A DNA stretch of 41,962 nucleotides from Bacteroides nordii WAL 11050 = JCM 12987 (GCA_000613465.1 BAJA01000043.1:1-41962), one strand, 5' to 3'. Shown: positions 15,679 to 27,063, numbered from the stretch's first letter. Program-made: numbers and translations. Notes: generated by a model from the sequence alone, not told the origin.

Positions 15679-17691
15679 TTACTCTTTACAATAATTATAG
15701 ACTTTCAGGTTCTCTACCCGGCTCTTAAAATGTCCGGCTTCTTCCAACGGGAAAACCAACGTGCGGAAATACAACATAGAATCCTTCCCACAGCTAAAGT
15801 AACGCATCTTTGGTTCCAACTGGTCAATCAATTTCCCATCTATCTTAAGAGTCGTTGTACGAGATGTGCCTTCTATCTGAACATTTATCTTTTCACCCTC
15901 CCGAATCTTATATCTGAAAGTATCCAGGTAGCCATCACGTGCAAACCCCAAAAATCCATTGATCGGATCGGCCAGATAAAAAACTGCATCCGGCGAACGG
16001 AAAAGCACAGTACCCGATGCTTCTTTCTGACCTGTCAAATCAAAATTCACCGTGTAACCATATCCTATTTCCTGTATCTGATTCTTACTACCCGCCGGAA
16101 CATCCGTTTTCCGATAAACCAAGGAACCCGGCTTTCCTACCCTACCCAACAGATTCACTCCCGGTGCTTCGCTCAATGCAGCACGAGTTTCATTAAAAGC
16201 GGTATAAGGTATAGTCGTGTTTTTGCCTGTCCACATTTTCACAGCCAAGGTCTGTAATGCCGGGAAGGTACGATAATGAATATCTTTCACTGTTATGCCA
16301 TTGCCTACAAGATCATTCCACAAAGCGAACATACCACCCAAGATAGACGGATGCTTCTCTTCAAATCTCTCATTTCGGCCTATTTTAGCCGGTGTCCACT
16401 CTTTGTATAACTTTTCTTCGTCCAGATAGTCATGATAGTAAAAAGCACCCGGTACAATATAGATATCCCAATCGTACATGCTCACTAATTGGTATCCTTC
16501 CGCAATCATTTCCTGAGGATTGGCAAAGCCAGGATTCCATAAACTCATGACCACCTGTTCTGCCTTGACTGGAGTACTACCTTTTGCATGAGTCAATGCT
16601 CCCCATACACAAGCCTGCTTGCCATATTGCTCTACCAGACGAATATAGTGATCTGTAAACTCTCGAAACTTCTCAACCAATTCGGGTGTTTCATTGGAAT
16701 ATTCATCCGTACCCACATGTACCCGTTTACCACAGAATACTGGCTCGTCACCCTCCAAATATTCTTTAAACAGGGCGTCTATAAACGGATAGGTCTCCGG
16801 TGAGAACAGATCCAGATGATCCATACCATACTTCTTACTACCTATTTCGGGTTTATAACGTGAAAATGCCAAAGAATGTGCCGGAACATCGATCTCCGGA
16901 ATAATTTCAATCCCCAGTGCCATTGCCTGTTTCTGCAAATCGATAAATTCTTTCTTGGTATAAAAACCGTCATAGGCCGTCAATCCGGGATACATATCCG
17001 ATTCCAACCGAAAAGCCGAATAAGTATTCGTAAAGTCATTATCGAAGAATTTTTTGTGTCCGTTATCATTCAAATGAATTTGCAGAGTATTCATCTTGTA
17101 GTAAGACATGATTTTAACCAAATCCTGTAAATAAGATAAAGGAATAAACTTACGTGCACAGTCTATCATGAACCCACGAAGGGGATAGTCGGGATAATCC
17201 CGGATCTCCCCTTTAGGCAAACGATAATTATCATCTTGTTCTGTTATTTGTAACAAAGTACGGGTTCCCCAGTATATGCCTTCAGACTGAGGAGCCGATA
17301 AAAGTACTTTATCAGTTATTTTAATAGAGTAACCCTCTTTTGCCAATTGTCTATCCGGCTTCAATGTCAATGCAATATCACCGGCTTTTGGCTTACCGAC
17401 TACGATTTCCGGTCTCCACTGAAACATTCTAAAGCAATCGTCGGCCATCAGTCCGGCAATACGAAGCAACTCCGGTTGTCCGGCATCGTACACAATTCTT
17501 GTATGGCTCCCTAAAGTCATATATCCTCCGGATGCTTTCCATTCTTTCAACTCCGGGATTACAAAAGGTTTCTTCTCTCCAGGAGTAGCCATCAATGCAA
17601 CACTCATTAAGGAACAAAGTAACAACGACATTCCTATTTTCTTAGATACAATATTTAATATAAGATTTTTCATTCTCTTTTCAATCATCAA
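15679..17691 (-). CDS. Beta-N-acetylhexosaminidase, GH20
   Basis: Predicted exo-enzyme removing terminal beta-linked GlcNAc or GalNAc by the substrate-assisted mechanism. Of 670 residues, about 1-36 are a signal region (MSLLLCSLMSVALMA). An alpha/beta GH20b domain (about 45-165) follows. The TIM barrel starts at RGFMIDCARKFIP and carries the catalytic Asp-Glu pair D329-E330 in VHVGTDEYSNE. The usual H-x-GGDE context reads HVGTDE here, a known GH20 variant. A C-terminal region of about 150 residues has beta-sandwich character. The start could also be the Met at codon 7 (17673). It follows the SusC/SusD operon after a terminator and likely serves the same glycan. Confidence 0.92.
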   Translation of the reverse strand: MMIEKRMKNLILNIVSKKIGMSLLLCSLMSVALMATPGEKKPFVIPELKEWKASGGYMTLGSHTRIVYDAGQPELLRIAGLMADDCFRMFQWRPEIVVGKPKAGDIALTLKPDRQLAKEGYSIKITDKVLLSAPQSEGIYWGTRTLLQITEQDDNYRLPKGEIRDYPDYPLRGFMIDCARKFIPLSYLQDLVKIMSYYKMNTLQIHLNDNGHKKFFDNDFTNTYSAFRLESDMYPGLTAYDGFYTKKEFIDLQKQAMALGIEIIPEIDVPAHSLAFSRYKPEIGSKKYGMDHLDLFSPETYPFIDALFKEYLEGDEPVFCGKRVHVGTDEYSNETPELVEKFREFTDHYIRLVEQYGKQACVWGALTHAKGSTPVKAEQVVMSLWNPGFANPQEMIAEGYQLVSMYDWDIYIVPGAFYYHDYLDEEKLYKEWTPAKIGRNERFEEKHPSILGGMFALWNDLVGNGITVKDIHYRTFPALQTLAVKMWTGKNTTIPYTAFNETRAALSEAPGVNLLGRVGKPGSLVYRKTDVPAGSKNQIQEIGYGYTVNFDLTGQKEASGTVLFRSPDAVFYLADPINGFLGFARDGYLDTFRYKIREGEKINVQIEGTSRTTTLKIDGKLIDQLEPKMRYFSCGKDSMLYFRTLVFPLEEAGHFKSRVENLKVYNYCKE

Positions 17692-17906
17692 ACAAAAACT
17701 ACAATACTTATTTATTCAAAACACCAATCTTTCTGATAATGCCCAACTGCTTCCTCTTTATTTTCGTCAGTATGATTCCACCCTTAGTCTTAGGAAGCTA
17801 TATCCATTTTTCTTCTGTAGTAGCTTTTTTCAGTGAAAGTCATATTCTTCACATAACAAAGTTTATTTAGGGACGCAATTGATTATTCACTATATCTTCT
17901 ACCCTT

Positions 17907-17962
17907 AAAAAAAATAAACAGTGGACAATATACGATAATTTCATCATTACTGCCCACTGTTA
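17907..17962 (-). terminator. Terminator after SusD
   Basis: On the - strand AACAGTGG pairs with CCACTGTT (8 bp; 17954-17961 with 17917-17924). A T-rich run, TTTATTTTTTTT, follows immediately (about 17907-17918). It lies 70 bases past the SusD stop and separates the SusC/SusD transcript from GH20. The rest of the 340-base gap (17692-18031) shows no gene and no clear GH20 promoter. Confidence 0.75.
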
Positions 17963-18031
17963 TCAGGATTTATTTATAAATACCTATCAGAAAGTACACT
18001 GACATATCTGTCATATTATCCCTACCTATCC

Positions 18032-19945
18032 TTATTTGCTATATCCTGGATTCTGGTCTTCAATGGAAATCATATCATTAGTAGTTAATTCCATCTGTGG
18101 AATAGGAATCAACTGATTACGTATCAGATACGTATTCCAGTCTTCCTCGCCATCACTGGGATACCAATACTCTCTCCAAGGGGCAGCATAATTGTTTTCA
18201 AGACCATAATGATAACAAGCAGAAGTTATATGGTGGTTATTATTGCGTTCAAGTAGCTTCTTTCGCCATTCAATACCCCGCCTTCTTGTATCCGTAAATC
18301 CATCAAATTCTGCTGCCAATTCAAAGAGACGTTCATGGAAAATGTATTCCCGCACTGCCTCTTTCGACAAAGTAGCCGATAAATCTTTCGGATAAGTGGC
18401 TATCGGCTTAGCTGAATTACGTGCGCGCTGCAACACCTTGTTTACCAAAGAAATAGCAGTTCCCGTATTTCCTAATTCATTTTCAACATCTGCCATCAAT
18501 AAAAGAAAATCAGCAAAACGATATACATACAGATTGTTATTAGCATAACGTCCGGAACAATCATTAGTCATATATTTTCCGAAATAAGGCCAGTCATTAA
18601 TATTCCAATCCGATGGGCCTTTTGTTTTGCAATATGCTTCACGTAATAAAGAATCCAGTTCTTCTACTTTCGGATTCGTCGGATCCTCATATCCACCATT
18701 GATATAATCGATAGAATCCACCAATTCTTTATGCGTAGTTACTATCGGTACTTTAATAGGAGGTCTTCCAGGTCTGACAATCGAATCGACCCATGTCGTA
18801 TCATTAAAAGATTTTGTTACGTAGGGATAAGCAGCCTGCCATTCATCCGACGGCATTTTATTAACATATTTCACCCATTTAGAGATGAAAGTAACCTTCA
18901 AACGCGGATCATCCTGATAAGTACCATGTGCCCAGTCATAAAAAGATTTATTAGGCTGCGAACGTCCCCAAGTTTCCCCCTGAGAAGAGTTCTGAGGAGA
19001 AAATGTCCAGTGCAATGAATTGTATCCTACATTCTCAGTCGTATTTTTAGTAGCATCGATTACAAAGACAAACTCTTTAGAAAAACTGAGACGTGTACCA
19101 TTATATAAAGTATTAAAATCCGGTTCAAGATCAAAATCACTTTTGTCTAACACCAAGTCACCATATTCCTTTGCTTTCTTAAAATAAACATCGCTGGTTT
19201 GCATTTCCGGCCACGTCTGCTTCAAAACGCCTGTAGCCCAATAATCTCCGTTTTCGGCAGCCCAAGCATTACAGCCCATCACCCAATACAATTTCGCTAA
19301 ATAAGCATAAGCAGAATATTTATTAGGAGCAGTCGGTTTATTACTTGCCAAAGAAGAGGTTTCATCCAAATCAACAGCAGCTTCCGTCCAATCTTTTATA
19401 ATCTGGTCAATCGTCTGCTGACGGGTAGCCCGTGACACAGCTAAACTTTCCCGATCAGACGGTGTTAATCGCAGGGGTACTCCTCCGTAAAAAGAATAAA
19501 GAACATAGTAACATACCCCTCGCATAAATTTAGCCTGAGCTACCATATTGGCTTTCGTACTCCAATCAGCACTCTCTCCGTCTTCACACGCCTTTATAAA
19601 AATATTGCAATTTGCAATTGCCTGATAAAGCGCTCCCCATACCAGATTATTAAACTCATTCTCCGTAGGAATAGCCCCGGCAGTATACTGACAACGATTA
19701 TCGGATGTGTTATAAGAGGTCCAGCACAGACCGGAAGCTTCCGTATTAATCTCAGGAAGCAATTGTGCAAAAGACCCCTGTACAGCCATCAGACCATAAA
19801 TTCCGGTCAGAGCCATTTGTGCAGACTGTTCGTCGCTGTATACTACTTTAGAGTTTGTAGTGTACTTTGGATCTTCGTCCAAACAAGCCCCTAAAACAGC
19901 TAACATTAAAAACAGATAAATTATATTGATTTTCTTCATAATCAA
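18032..19945 (-). CDS. SusD-like outer-membrane glycan-binding lipoprotein
   Basis: SusD-type lipoproteins sit on the cell surface, cap the SusC transporter and capture oligosaccharides. The 637-residue protein has a lipoprotein signal peptide with lipobox LGAC (INIIYLFLMLAVLGAC), then the SusD N-terminal segment (SDEQSAQMALTGIYGLM). The RagB/SusD C-terminal segment (EAVREYIFHERLFELAAEFDGFTDTRRRGIEWRKKL) follows and it ends EDQNPGYSK. It is longer than typical SusD proteins (about 500-580). The start could be the Met at codon 3 (19939). It lies nine bases after the SusC-like gene in the same operon. Confidence 0.94.
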   Translation of the reverse strand: MIMKKINIIYLFLMLAVLGACLDEDPKYTTNSKVVYSDEQSAQMALTGIYGLMAVQGSFAQLLPEINTEASGLCWTSYNTSDNRCQYTAGAIPTENEFNNLVWGALYQAIANCNIFIKACEDGESADWSTKANMVAQAKFMRGVCYYVLYSFYGGVPLRLTPSDRESLAVSRATRQQTIDQIIKDWTEAAVDLDETSSLASNKPTAPNKYSAYAYLAKLYWVMGCNAWAAENGDYWATGVLKQTWPEMQTSDVYFKKAKEYGDLVLDKSDFDLEPDFNTLYNGTRLSFSKEFVFVIDATKNTTENVGYNSLHWTFSPQNSSQGETWGRSQPNKSFYDWAHGTYQDDPRLKVTFISKWVKYVNKMPSDEWQAAYPYVTKSFNDTTWVDSIVRPGRPPIKVPIVTTHKELVDSIDYINGGYEDPTNPKVEELDSLLREAYCKTKGPSDWNINDWPYFGKYMTNDCSGRYANNNLYVYRFADFLLLMADVENELGNTGTAISLVNKVLQRARNSAKPIATYPKDLSATLSKEAVREYIFHERLFELAAEFDGFTDTRRRGIEWRKKLLERNNNHHITSACYHYGLENNYAAPWREYWYPSDGEEDWNTYLIRNQLIPIPQMELTTNDMISIEDQNPGYSK

Positions 19946-19954
19946 ACCAGAATA

Positions 19955-22900
19955 TTAGAATGAAACATTAAGTCCAAATATAAACGAACGGGTATGCGGC
20001 ATTGAACTCGTATCGATACCCGGACGCGTTCCGTCAAAAGCAAAGCTGTTTACTTCAGGATCATAACCGGAATAATTGGTTATTATAAACGCATTTTTCA
20101 CTGATGCATAAACCCCAATACTATTAAATCCAATCTTTGAAACCAGATTTTTGGGCAAATTATATCCCAATGTAATATCCGAACAACGCAGATAGCTTCC
20201 ATCCTCCACATATCTGTCCATTATAACTTTAGGAGTTACCGCGCCGGGCGAGGGCATTTCATTTCCATGATATTCTCCTATCCATGGATTATCATTTCTC
20301 CACATTTTCTCAAATGAACTTTTATAAATCATACTGGTCGAATTAGACGGTAAGATAGAATAACGTGCATTCGTATTTAGAATATCATTCCCCTGTACCC
20401 CGGTAAATGCCATGGATAGCGATAAGTCTTTCCACCTAAAATCAGTCTGGAATCCATATGTAAAATCAGGATTAGGGTCTCCCAAAATGACCCGATCTTT
20501 TTCATTAATAGCCCCGTCACCGTTCTGATCTACAAACTTCAAATTACCTGCTTTTACCGTTCCTATAGACTTAGTTGCATCTATCTTATTTATATAAGGA
20601 TCATTCTCCTGAATAATTCCATCCGTCTGATAACCATAGAACAAACCTGGGGCCTTTCCGGCAATAAATATATTCGCCTCACCAAAATGATCGCCCAGAC
20701 TATTTCCCATATATGCTTTCCAATATTGTCCTGTCCCCCACTCTTCTTCCGGCAATCCGAAATCCAGAATCTCAGGTCGGTTAAAAGCTATATTACCAGA
20801 AAGCGACCACGTAAAATCTTTCGTACGGATAATATCTCCATGCAACGAAATCTCTAACCCTTTATTACGAAGGCTTCCCTGATTGATTGTCATTGATTTA
20901 TAGCCAGTTGATGGTGGAAGATCGCGTTGTATCAGCAAATCTTTCGTCTTCTTGGAATACAAGTCGACAGTACCTCCGATTCGATCCTGAAAGAAAGAAA
21001 AGTCAACTCCGACATTATAGGAAATAGTTCTTTCCCATTTCAACCCGTCATTTTCCATTTTATCGACTACAAGACCTATCAATTTATCACCGCTACCGGT
21101 TGCCCCTTGTGCAGGTTTTTCTGCCCCCTGTGGCGTATTTGTAAATTGTGTACCGTAACTTGAGAATGTACTATACGGATCAATAGATTGAGACCCCGTT
21201 TCACCATACCCGGCACGAAGCTTCAATTGATTGATCCATGAATAATCTTTTATGAAATCTTCCTGTTCCAAACGCCATGCTACTGTTGCTGCAGGAAAAT
21301 ATGCCCACTGGTTACCTTTTTTAAACTTACTGGAACCATCGCCACGAATAGATGCAGTGAGCAAATAGCGCCCTTGCAAAAAGCTCAAATTTGCGCGTGC
21401 CAGGAATGACAGTAGTTGATAATCCCGTTGAGCCGGTTGTTTATACTCCACATTACCGGCCATGTGCATTCCATTGGAACGAAAACTATAGTTGTTAAAA
21501 TCATTTCCAACAACCAGTGTATTCAGTGAACGATATGTATCATACGTGATACCAGCTGTAGCATTGATATCCACAATCCCCTTTACTTCATGGTTGAACT
21601 GAAACACATTCTCTACAGAATAATTGCTACGGTTAAAGTCCGACTGAGTAATATAGCCGTTCTGTGCAGAACCTGTATAAAGTGTAATGTTGAACCAACG
21701 GTCACGGTCTTGAATAGAGATATTACCACCGGCACGCAGATTATAAGATAGGAATTTAAAGATTTTCCAATTCAAATCCAGTGACCCACGAAATGTCTTT
21801 TCAATGGTAGTATCATCATAATCTTCCACCCACGTCCAGACCGTAGCCCGATCGGCAAGATTCGGAGTAGTCAGTTCCATTTCTTCTTCGGACTTTACAT
21901 AAGGGGCACTTGACAGAGCAACGTTAGAGATAGAACCGGTTGCCCCCCCGTCGTATTACCACCAGACATCATGTCATTCTGTTTGATAGATCCATTCACT
22001 GAAACAGCCATCGTAATGTTCTTGGCAAGTGTGGAATTCAAATTCAAACGGAAGTCACCTTGCTTTAAGCCGGTACCTTTTACCAATCCCTCAATATCCT
22101 TGTAGGAAGCCGAAGCAAAATAAGTAGTTTTCTCAGAACCACCGTTTACGGTGACAGAATAATTCTGTGAAAGAGCAGTACTATATATCTCTTTCTGCCA
22201 ATCTATCGGATTCAAAAGTGTCCACTTCTCTTTTAACTTGGAGTTTTCACCATTTTTCCTATACACACCACCGTCTTGCAAGAAGAATTGAAAAGTATCA
22301 TTCCACTCATTTTCACCGGTTTCCTTATTTATTTTCCACAGATTCCAATCCCCATTGTCATCCTTTTTATAACCTCCGCCATATACCAACCGGTATTGAG
22401 CATATTCCTCAAGACTCATCAATTCTAACAAATTGGCGGCATTGGCAACGGTAAAGTTAGCAGAAACTCCTACCGTCGTTTTCCCCGACTTACCTTTCTT
22501 AGTAGTAATCAAAATAACTCCGTTTGCACCACGAGAACCATAAATTGCAGTAGCCGAAGCATCTTTCAATACCTCGATACTTTCAATATCGGCCGGATTC
22601 AAAGAACTCAATGCATTGGTTGCAATGGTAAAAGTACCATCATTGCCGGAGTTGGCAAACTCTCCCGTAGAAGCTTGAGGAATATTGTCGATAACATACA
22701 AAGGCTGATTATCTCCACGCAATGAATTGGCACCACGTATCGTAACCGAAGAAGCGGCTCCCGGAGCATCAATAGAAGCTCCGATTGAAAGTCCGGCAAT
22801 CTTTCCCTGCAACATATTATCGATAGAAGCTATTTTTCCTACCTCCTTTTCGTCCGGACGATAGGAAGACACAGCCCCCGTTAAGTCACTTTTCTTCATT

Positions 22901-23240
22901 GTACCGTAACCTACTACCACCACCTCATCCAACATTTCACTGTCTCTTTCAAGACAACGTCAATGGTGCGCTGTTTGCCCACGGTAACTTCTTGTGTGGT
23001 CATACCAATGAAGCTAAAGACTAACACCGACTTTTCTGTTGGAACAGATATACTATAATTGCCATCTACATCAGTGATAGTACCATTTGTAGAGCCTTTT
23101 AGTAGTACATTGGCCCCCGGCATTCCAAAGCCATCTTCTGCTTTCACCGTACCTTTCACTATTATTTGTGAGAAGGCTAAAGCAGGAAGAAATAACAAAC
23201 AAAATAACGCCAGGATACGTACTTGTGTTTTTCTTTCCAT
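19955..23240 (-). CDS. SusC-like TonB-dependent transporter, two frameshifts as read
   Basis: Outer-membrane TonB-dependent channel that imports oligosaccharides captured by SusD. The first segment (from 23240) has a signal peptide ending ALAFSQ and a carboxypeptidase-D-regulatory-like domain (VKGTVKAEDGFGMPGANVLLKG). As read it leaves frame near 22945; one extra G restores KEDSEMLDEVVVVGYGTMKK, the SusC plug motif. The frame breaks again at a run of seven G/C (21943-21949); one more G restores GGATGSISNVALSSAPYVKSE. The remaining barrel runs to FGLNVSF, an aromatic C-terminus. The reconstructed length is 1095 residues, normal for SusC. It lies 11 bases after GH18 and nine before SusD. Confidence 0.9.
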
Positions 23241-23251
23241 AATACTAAGAT

Positions 23252-25833
23252 TTAATTAATATGTAACTTTTTTGTGTAATTTCCATTATTGGTACATACT
23301 TGTATCAGATAGGTCCCCTTTGTCAAAGATAGCGGGATTACATTTGTAACGGCATTCAAACGTTCCTGCATTACAACCTTACCATCGATTGCACAAATTT
23401 CACAGAAAGCATTGCCTGCATCCTTTTCTACAGAAAGAATTAAGGTTATCTGATTACCGGACGGATTGAGATAGAATGAAAATATTTCTTTCTTACCATT
23501 CTTTTCTATATTTTGTATCCCCACCGGGCCCAAATCTACTTTCGTAATCAATGTATCTACGTTAGATGCAAGTATATCATTTTGTGCACGTATCAAACTC
23601 TTATAATCTCTAACAGGTTGGTCATTACCCATATCAAAGTACATCGTTCCACGGCAATCTTTCTCTATAATAAATTCTTGTTTACGTTTCGTTTGGTTCA
23701 CCCCATTATAATACTTAACGATGCCACCACAATCCCATGAATTCAAAGCCGGATCAAAATTACTATCATTCATTCCATATTTCTCAAACAGATCTTTATA
23801 GCCTTCCTCTCCGTTATTAACGAGCAATACTCCGTAAGACATCAAAATCTTATCTTTAGGAAATCCGTAACTTGTAAACCAATTGTAGCTTCAGGATAAT
23901 AATCCCAATAATAAGTTTCCTTGTTAGGGCCATATAGCTGGAACGTAAAGAAATCTACATCATTTATCATTGTTTTATCAAATCCGCCATAAGACACTTT
24001 ATGCAATGAACAGGTAAATGTTTTTGTATCTCTATGCCCTGCCATAACTTCGTCAATCAAACGTTTTACGACATGGTTATAAATAGTCCAGTCAGACGAA
24101 CTGTACATCCATTCCAGATCAACATCCAGACCATCACAATGTGTCAATAGTTTTTTTGCATCATTAATCATATTGTCCAGATATTCCTCTTTATTCAAAA
24201 CACCCCATTTCCATTTTTCTCCATCCGGATAAATAATACCCATACGGATTTTCATACCACGATGTCCTGCATAATAATTACGAATGAACTCGATCATACC
24301 GATATAGCTCTGTGAGTCTTTACCGACATTCTCGGGATCATCCCCCTTCCAATAAGCATTTAAGAAAATATTATTCCAGCTTCCGATGTTCCATTGGTAA
24401 CCGTTCTCAGCATCATTCTTTGCCGATCCGGAGCGGTCACTTCCCCAAACCATAACTTCATCCAGTTTTCCATCCAGATTATCTCCCAACGTTATTGTAC
24501 TATTTGCAAACACCGGTACTACCTTTATTGTCATATCTTTACCACTAAGTTCAACGGTTTTACTGGAAATCTTATCATGCATTACATAATCAACGCTTAT
24601 AAAAACCGGATTAAATCTACGACCTGTAATCTCTCCTTCAGCCGGTTTAAAACAAACACTCAAATAATGCCATTTTCCAACTTCCACTTGATTCTTCAGA
24701 GTAGCTATAGTCCCGCAAAAATCAACAACAATCTCCTTATTTGCTTCTTGTCCCAATTTAATGACCATGCAATTATCTTCGTCCTGATAGTTGGAGAATA
24801 TACCGGCACCTTCTACCCATTTATCAATATAAATCCACCCCGACACAGTGGCAACATTAGGAGTACCGCAGCCAAATCGTTCAGTCGGATCAAAAGGTGC
24901 ACGACCATCTTCTGCTACCATCTTAGATCCTATTCCATGAAAATCCATCACTCCCTTACGTCCTTCAAACTCAGCCAAATAAGACACATTCACAGGAACG
25001 GCGGAATTATCCGGATATTCCGGGAACAATGATCCGTCTTGCTGCACTTTGGCAGAAAGTAGAATCAAATCATTGGTCATCAGAAACATATCCCGGTTTA
25101 TATTACCCCGGTCTGTAAAACGCATCAGATTTGTATATCCGGTCACTACGCGATAGCGCATTATCGCATTATCTTCAACAGCCACGCGTTGCATATTATT
25201 AATAATTCCATGGTGAGCAAACTGATAATCAACCAAATTCTCACATTGTTCCTGATCGCACTTCCAGTAAGAAACTAATGTATCGTAATTAGGATTAAAC
25301 TTATTCAACGTATTGTTCCAAAAAAAGTCTTTCTGTTCCAGTGCTTTCCTCCAAACACGTATTTCATCTATTTGACCTTTAAAATTTTTGCCAATATAAC
25401 AGGTATTCACTGCATCCGGCAAAATAGCCGGTAACGTACCTGTTGTCTCTTTCTGTTCGTTATTCACGTATAACTTTACTGCACCATTATCATATACCAT
25501 GGTCAATTGCGACCAGATATTCAATGCTATTTCCGGAGTGCAAGTAACAGAAGAAGCCCCGGCTTTAACAATCAGCGACTGGTTTTCTCCCAATTCTATA
25601 ACAAGATTACTCTGGTTATAAAGCTGAGCACCTTTCACCCATTCTACAGGTTTAATCCATATTTGTACGGTAGCTTCCGCCAGTCCGTTCAACTCATTCA
25701 TAATAGTTGACGTTTGAACAAAACCAGTACCATCATTATTTATCGCATAATTGGTCGTTTGCGAAAAAGAGTTTAAAAAGAAGCATCCCAAAATGCATGC
25801 TAACATAACTTTTTTTAAAACCATACTAATCAA
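23252..25833 (-). CDS. GH18 family glycosidase with LamG-like domains, frameshifted as read
   Basis: Predicted secreted endo-acting GH18 enzyme (chitinase or endo-beta-N-acetylglucosaminidase type). After a signal peptide (to about FSQ, 25) a LamG/concanavalin-like domain spans about 30-185. A barrel start-like segment RYRVVTGYTNLMRF is at 227-240, a second LamG-like domain at about 285-480, and the GH18 core then has D567-D570-D572-E574 (DGLDVDLEW), all catalytic residues present. The frame breaks near 23880-23895 after YYPEA; the next frame continues WFTSYGFPKDKILMSYG and GTMYFDMGND, typical late GH18 barrel strands. It ends in a C-terminal sorting-like domain (GTYLIQVCTNNGNYTKKLHIN). Rebuilt length is about 860 residues; MVLKK (25824) is an alternative start. 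It is upstream of SusC in one operon. Confidence 0.88.
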
Positions 25834-25866
25834 TTTAGATCATTAAATAAAAGATTAACAAAAGAA

Positions 25867-25911
25867 GAAACGAATCTTGACTCTTGCTGTGAAGCTGTAA
25901 AGATTCGTTTC
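25867..25911 (-). terminator. Hairpin between the unknown secreted gene and GH18
   Basis: GAAACGAATCTT pairs with AAGATTCGTTTC over 12 perfect bases around a 21-base loop. On the - strand it is followed by TTCTTTTGTTAATC, a T-rich but broken tract. It may act as a partial terminator, so that the first gene is expressed more than GH18, SusC and SusD. Confidence 0.55.
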
Positions 25912-25928
25912 CTAGATAGCTCAAAAAT

Positions 25929-26984
25929 TTACAAAACAACTTTTCTACTGCTTTCTCCGATCTTGACAATATAAGCACCCTTTTGAGCCACAGGGATTGT
26001 TGTAACACTTGAAATAGGAGCTTTGAAGGAAACCAGTTGTCCTGAAACCGAATAAACCTGAATAGGAGATTTTGCATCTACCACCGTAATTTCACCATTA
26101 GATGCCCAAACAACAGCGTTCTGATCAGCTGTCTTATAACTTATTCCGGTTGGAGAGTCATTCCATTCCACATCTTCCACTTTACCCGGAACATACTTAT
26201 TATCAATTGCTCCGATTTTCTCCAGTTTAATATCACTAAATAGCACAATCGCATTTTCAATGCCACCACCTAACCACATCTTTATTACTAAAGGCAACTC
26301 TTTATAGTTAGGATCTGTATTATCTGCAATAGTTATATCCATTGTAGCAGTGCTCCAATAGTCGTTAAAGTCAGCATAAAAAGGCAATTCCAATTCACGA
26401 TAAGAGCCGTTAGCCAGTCCGGTACCAGTATCTATTCCGTCATAAGCAGAAGTAGCTAATGTCAATTTCATTGCATTGGTACCCGAATTTGCAATAACAC
26501 GATACCCCATAGAAACACGATAATTTGCGGCCAAAGGAATATCTGTATTTGAAAGCCAGAACATAGTAGCATTAGGCATTGCCTTGATATTCTTTACAGC
26601 TCTGGGGTCAGACATGGTAGAAGCACTACCTTGATAGCAGAACAAATTGCCTAACTCACCACCATCTACAATTTGACATGCTTTATAGAACTCTTCAAAC
26701 ACAGCTTTATCTGCATCTGTTACATTAGCATACAGATCACTTCCCGGTCCTGTCACATCCCCACCAACGGCGCATGCCAACCCAATAGAACCATCCAAAG
26801 CATCCCCTAAACGGAAAGGAGCTTTACAGTTCCAATTAGTAGAAGCCATTTCTTTAATAAATAATCCTGCTGCGCTACCTTGCTGCTGCTTACTAAATGT
26901 CCATGCAGCAGGAGCATAATTTTGTGCCATTGTACACATAGAGAATAGGCAAGCGGCCGAAATTAAAAGTAAATTTTTTCTCAT
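25929..26984 (-). CDS. Secreted protein of unknown function, first gene of the PUL operon
   Basis: I do not recognise a family. The 351-residue product starts with a clear signal peptide (LLLISAACLFSMCTMAQ, cleaved near 21). The body, about 22-265, is beta-rich with many aromatic residues (WTFSKQQQG, ATMFWLSNTD, ELPFYADFNDYW, VIKMWLGGG) and ends IVLFSDIKLEKI, a pattern seen at the end of carbohydrate-binding jelly-rolls. The last 80 residues resemble a C-terminal sorting domain (IQVYSVSGQLVSF ... GAYIVKIGESSRKVVL). A -7 box lies 80 bases upstream. Its place just before GH18-SusC-SusD suggests a surface or secreted glycan-binding role; that is an inference from position. Confidence 0.8.
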   Translation of the reverse strand: MRKNLLLISAACLFSMCTMAQNYAPAAWTFSKQQQGSAAGLFIKEMASTNWNCKAPFRLGDALDGSIGLACAVGGDVTGPGSDLYANVTDADKAVFEEFYKACQIVDGGELGNLFCYQGSASTMSDPRAVKNIKAMPNATMFWLSNTDIPLAANYRVSMGYRVIANSGTNAMKLTLATSAYDGIDTGTGLANGSYRELELPFYADFNDYWSTATMDITIADNTDPNYKELPLVIKMWLGGGIENAIVLFSDIKLEKIGAIDNKYVPGKVEDVEWNDSPTGISYKTADQNAVVWASNGEITVVDAKSPIQVYSVSGQLVSFKAPISSVTTIPVAQKGAYIVKIGESSRKVVL

Positions 26985-27063
26985 AATAATAAAAATTAAA
27001 GTTAATAATAGAATGATTTAACGTCACCAATATAAATTAATAATACGTTATTTTTTCATACCG

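Noticed and set aside
24394..25032. 212-codon + strand frame inside GH18
   Set aside because: Antisense shadow of a well-supported coding region, with no family signature.
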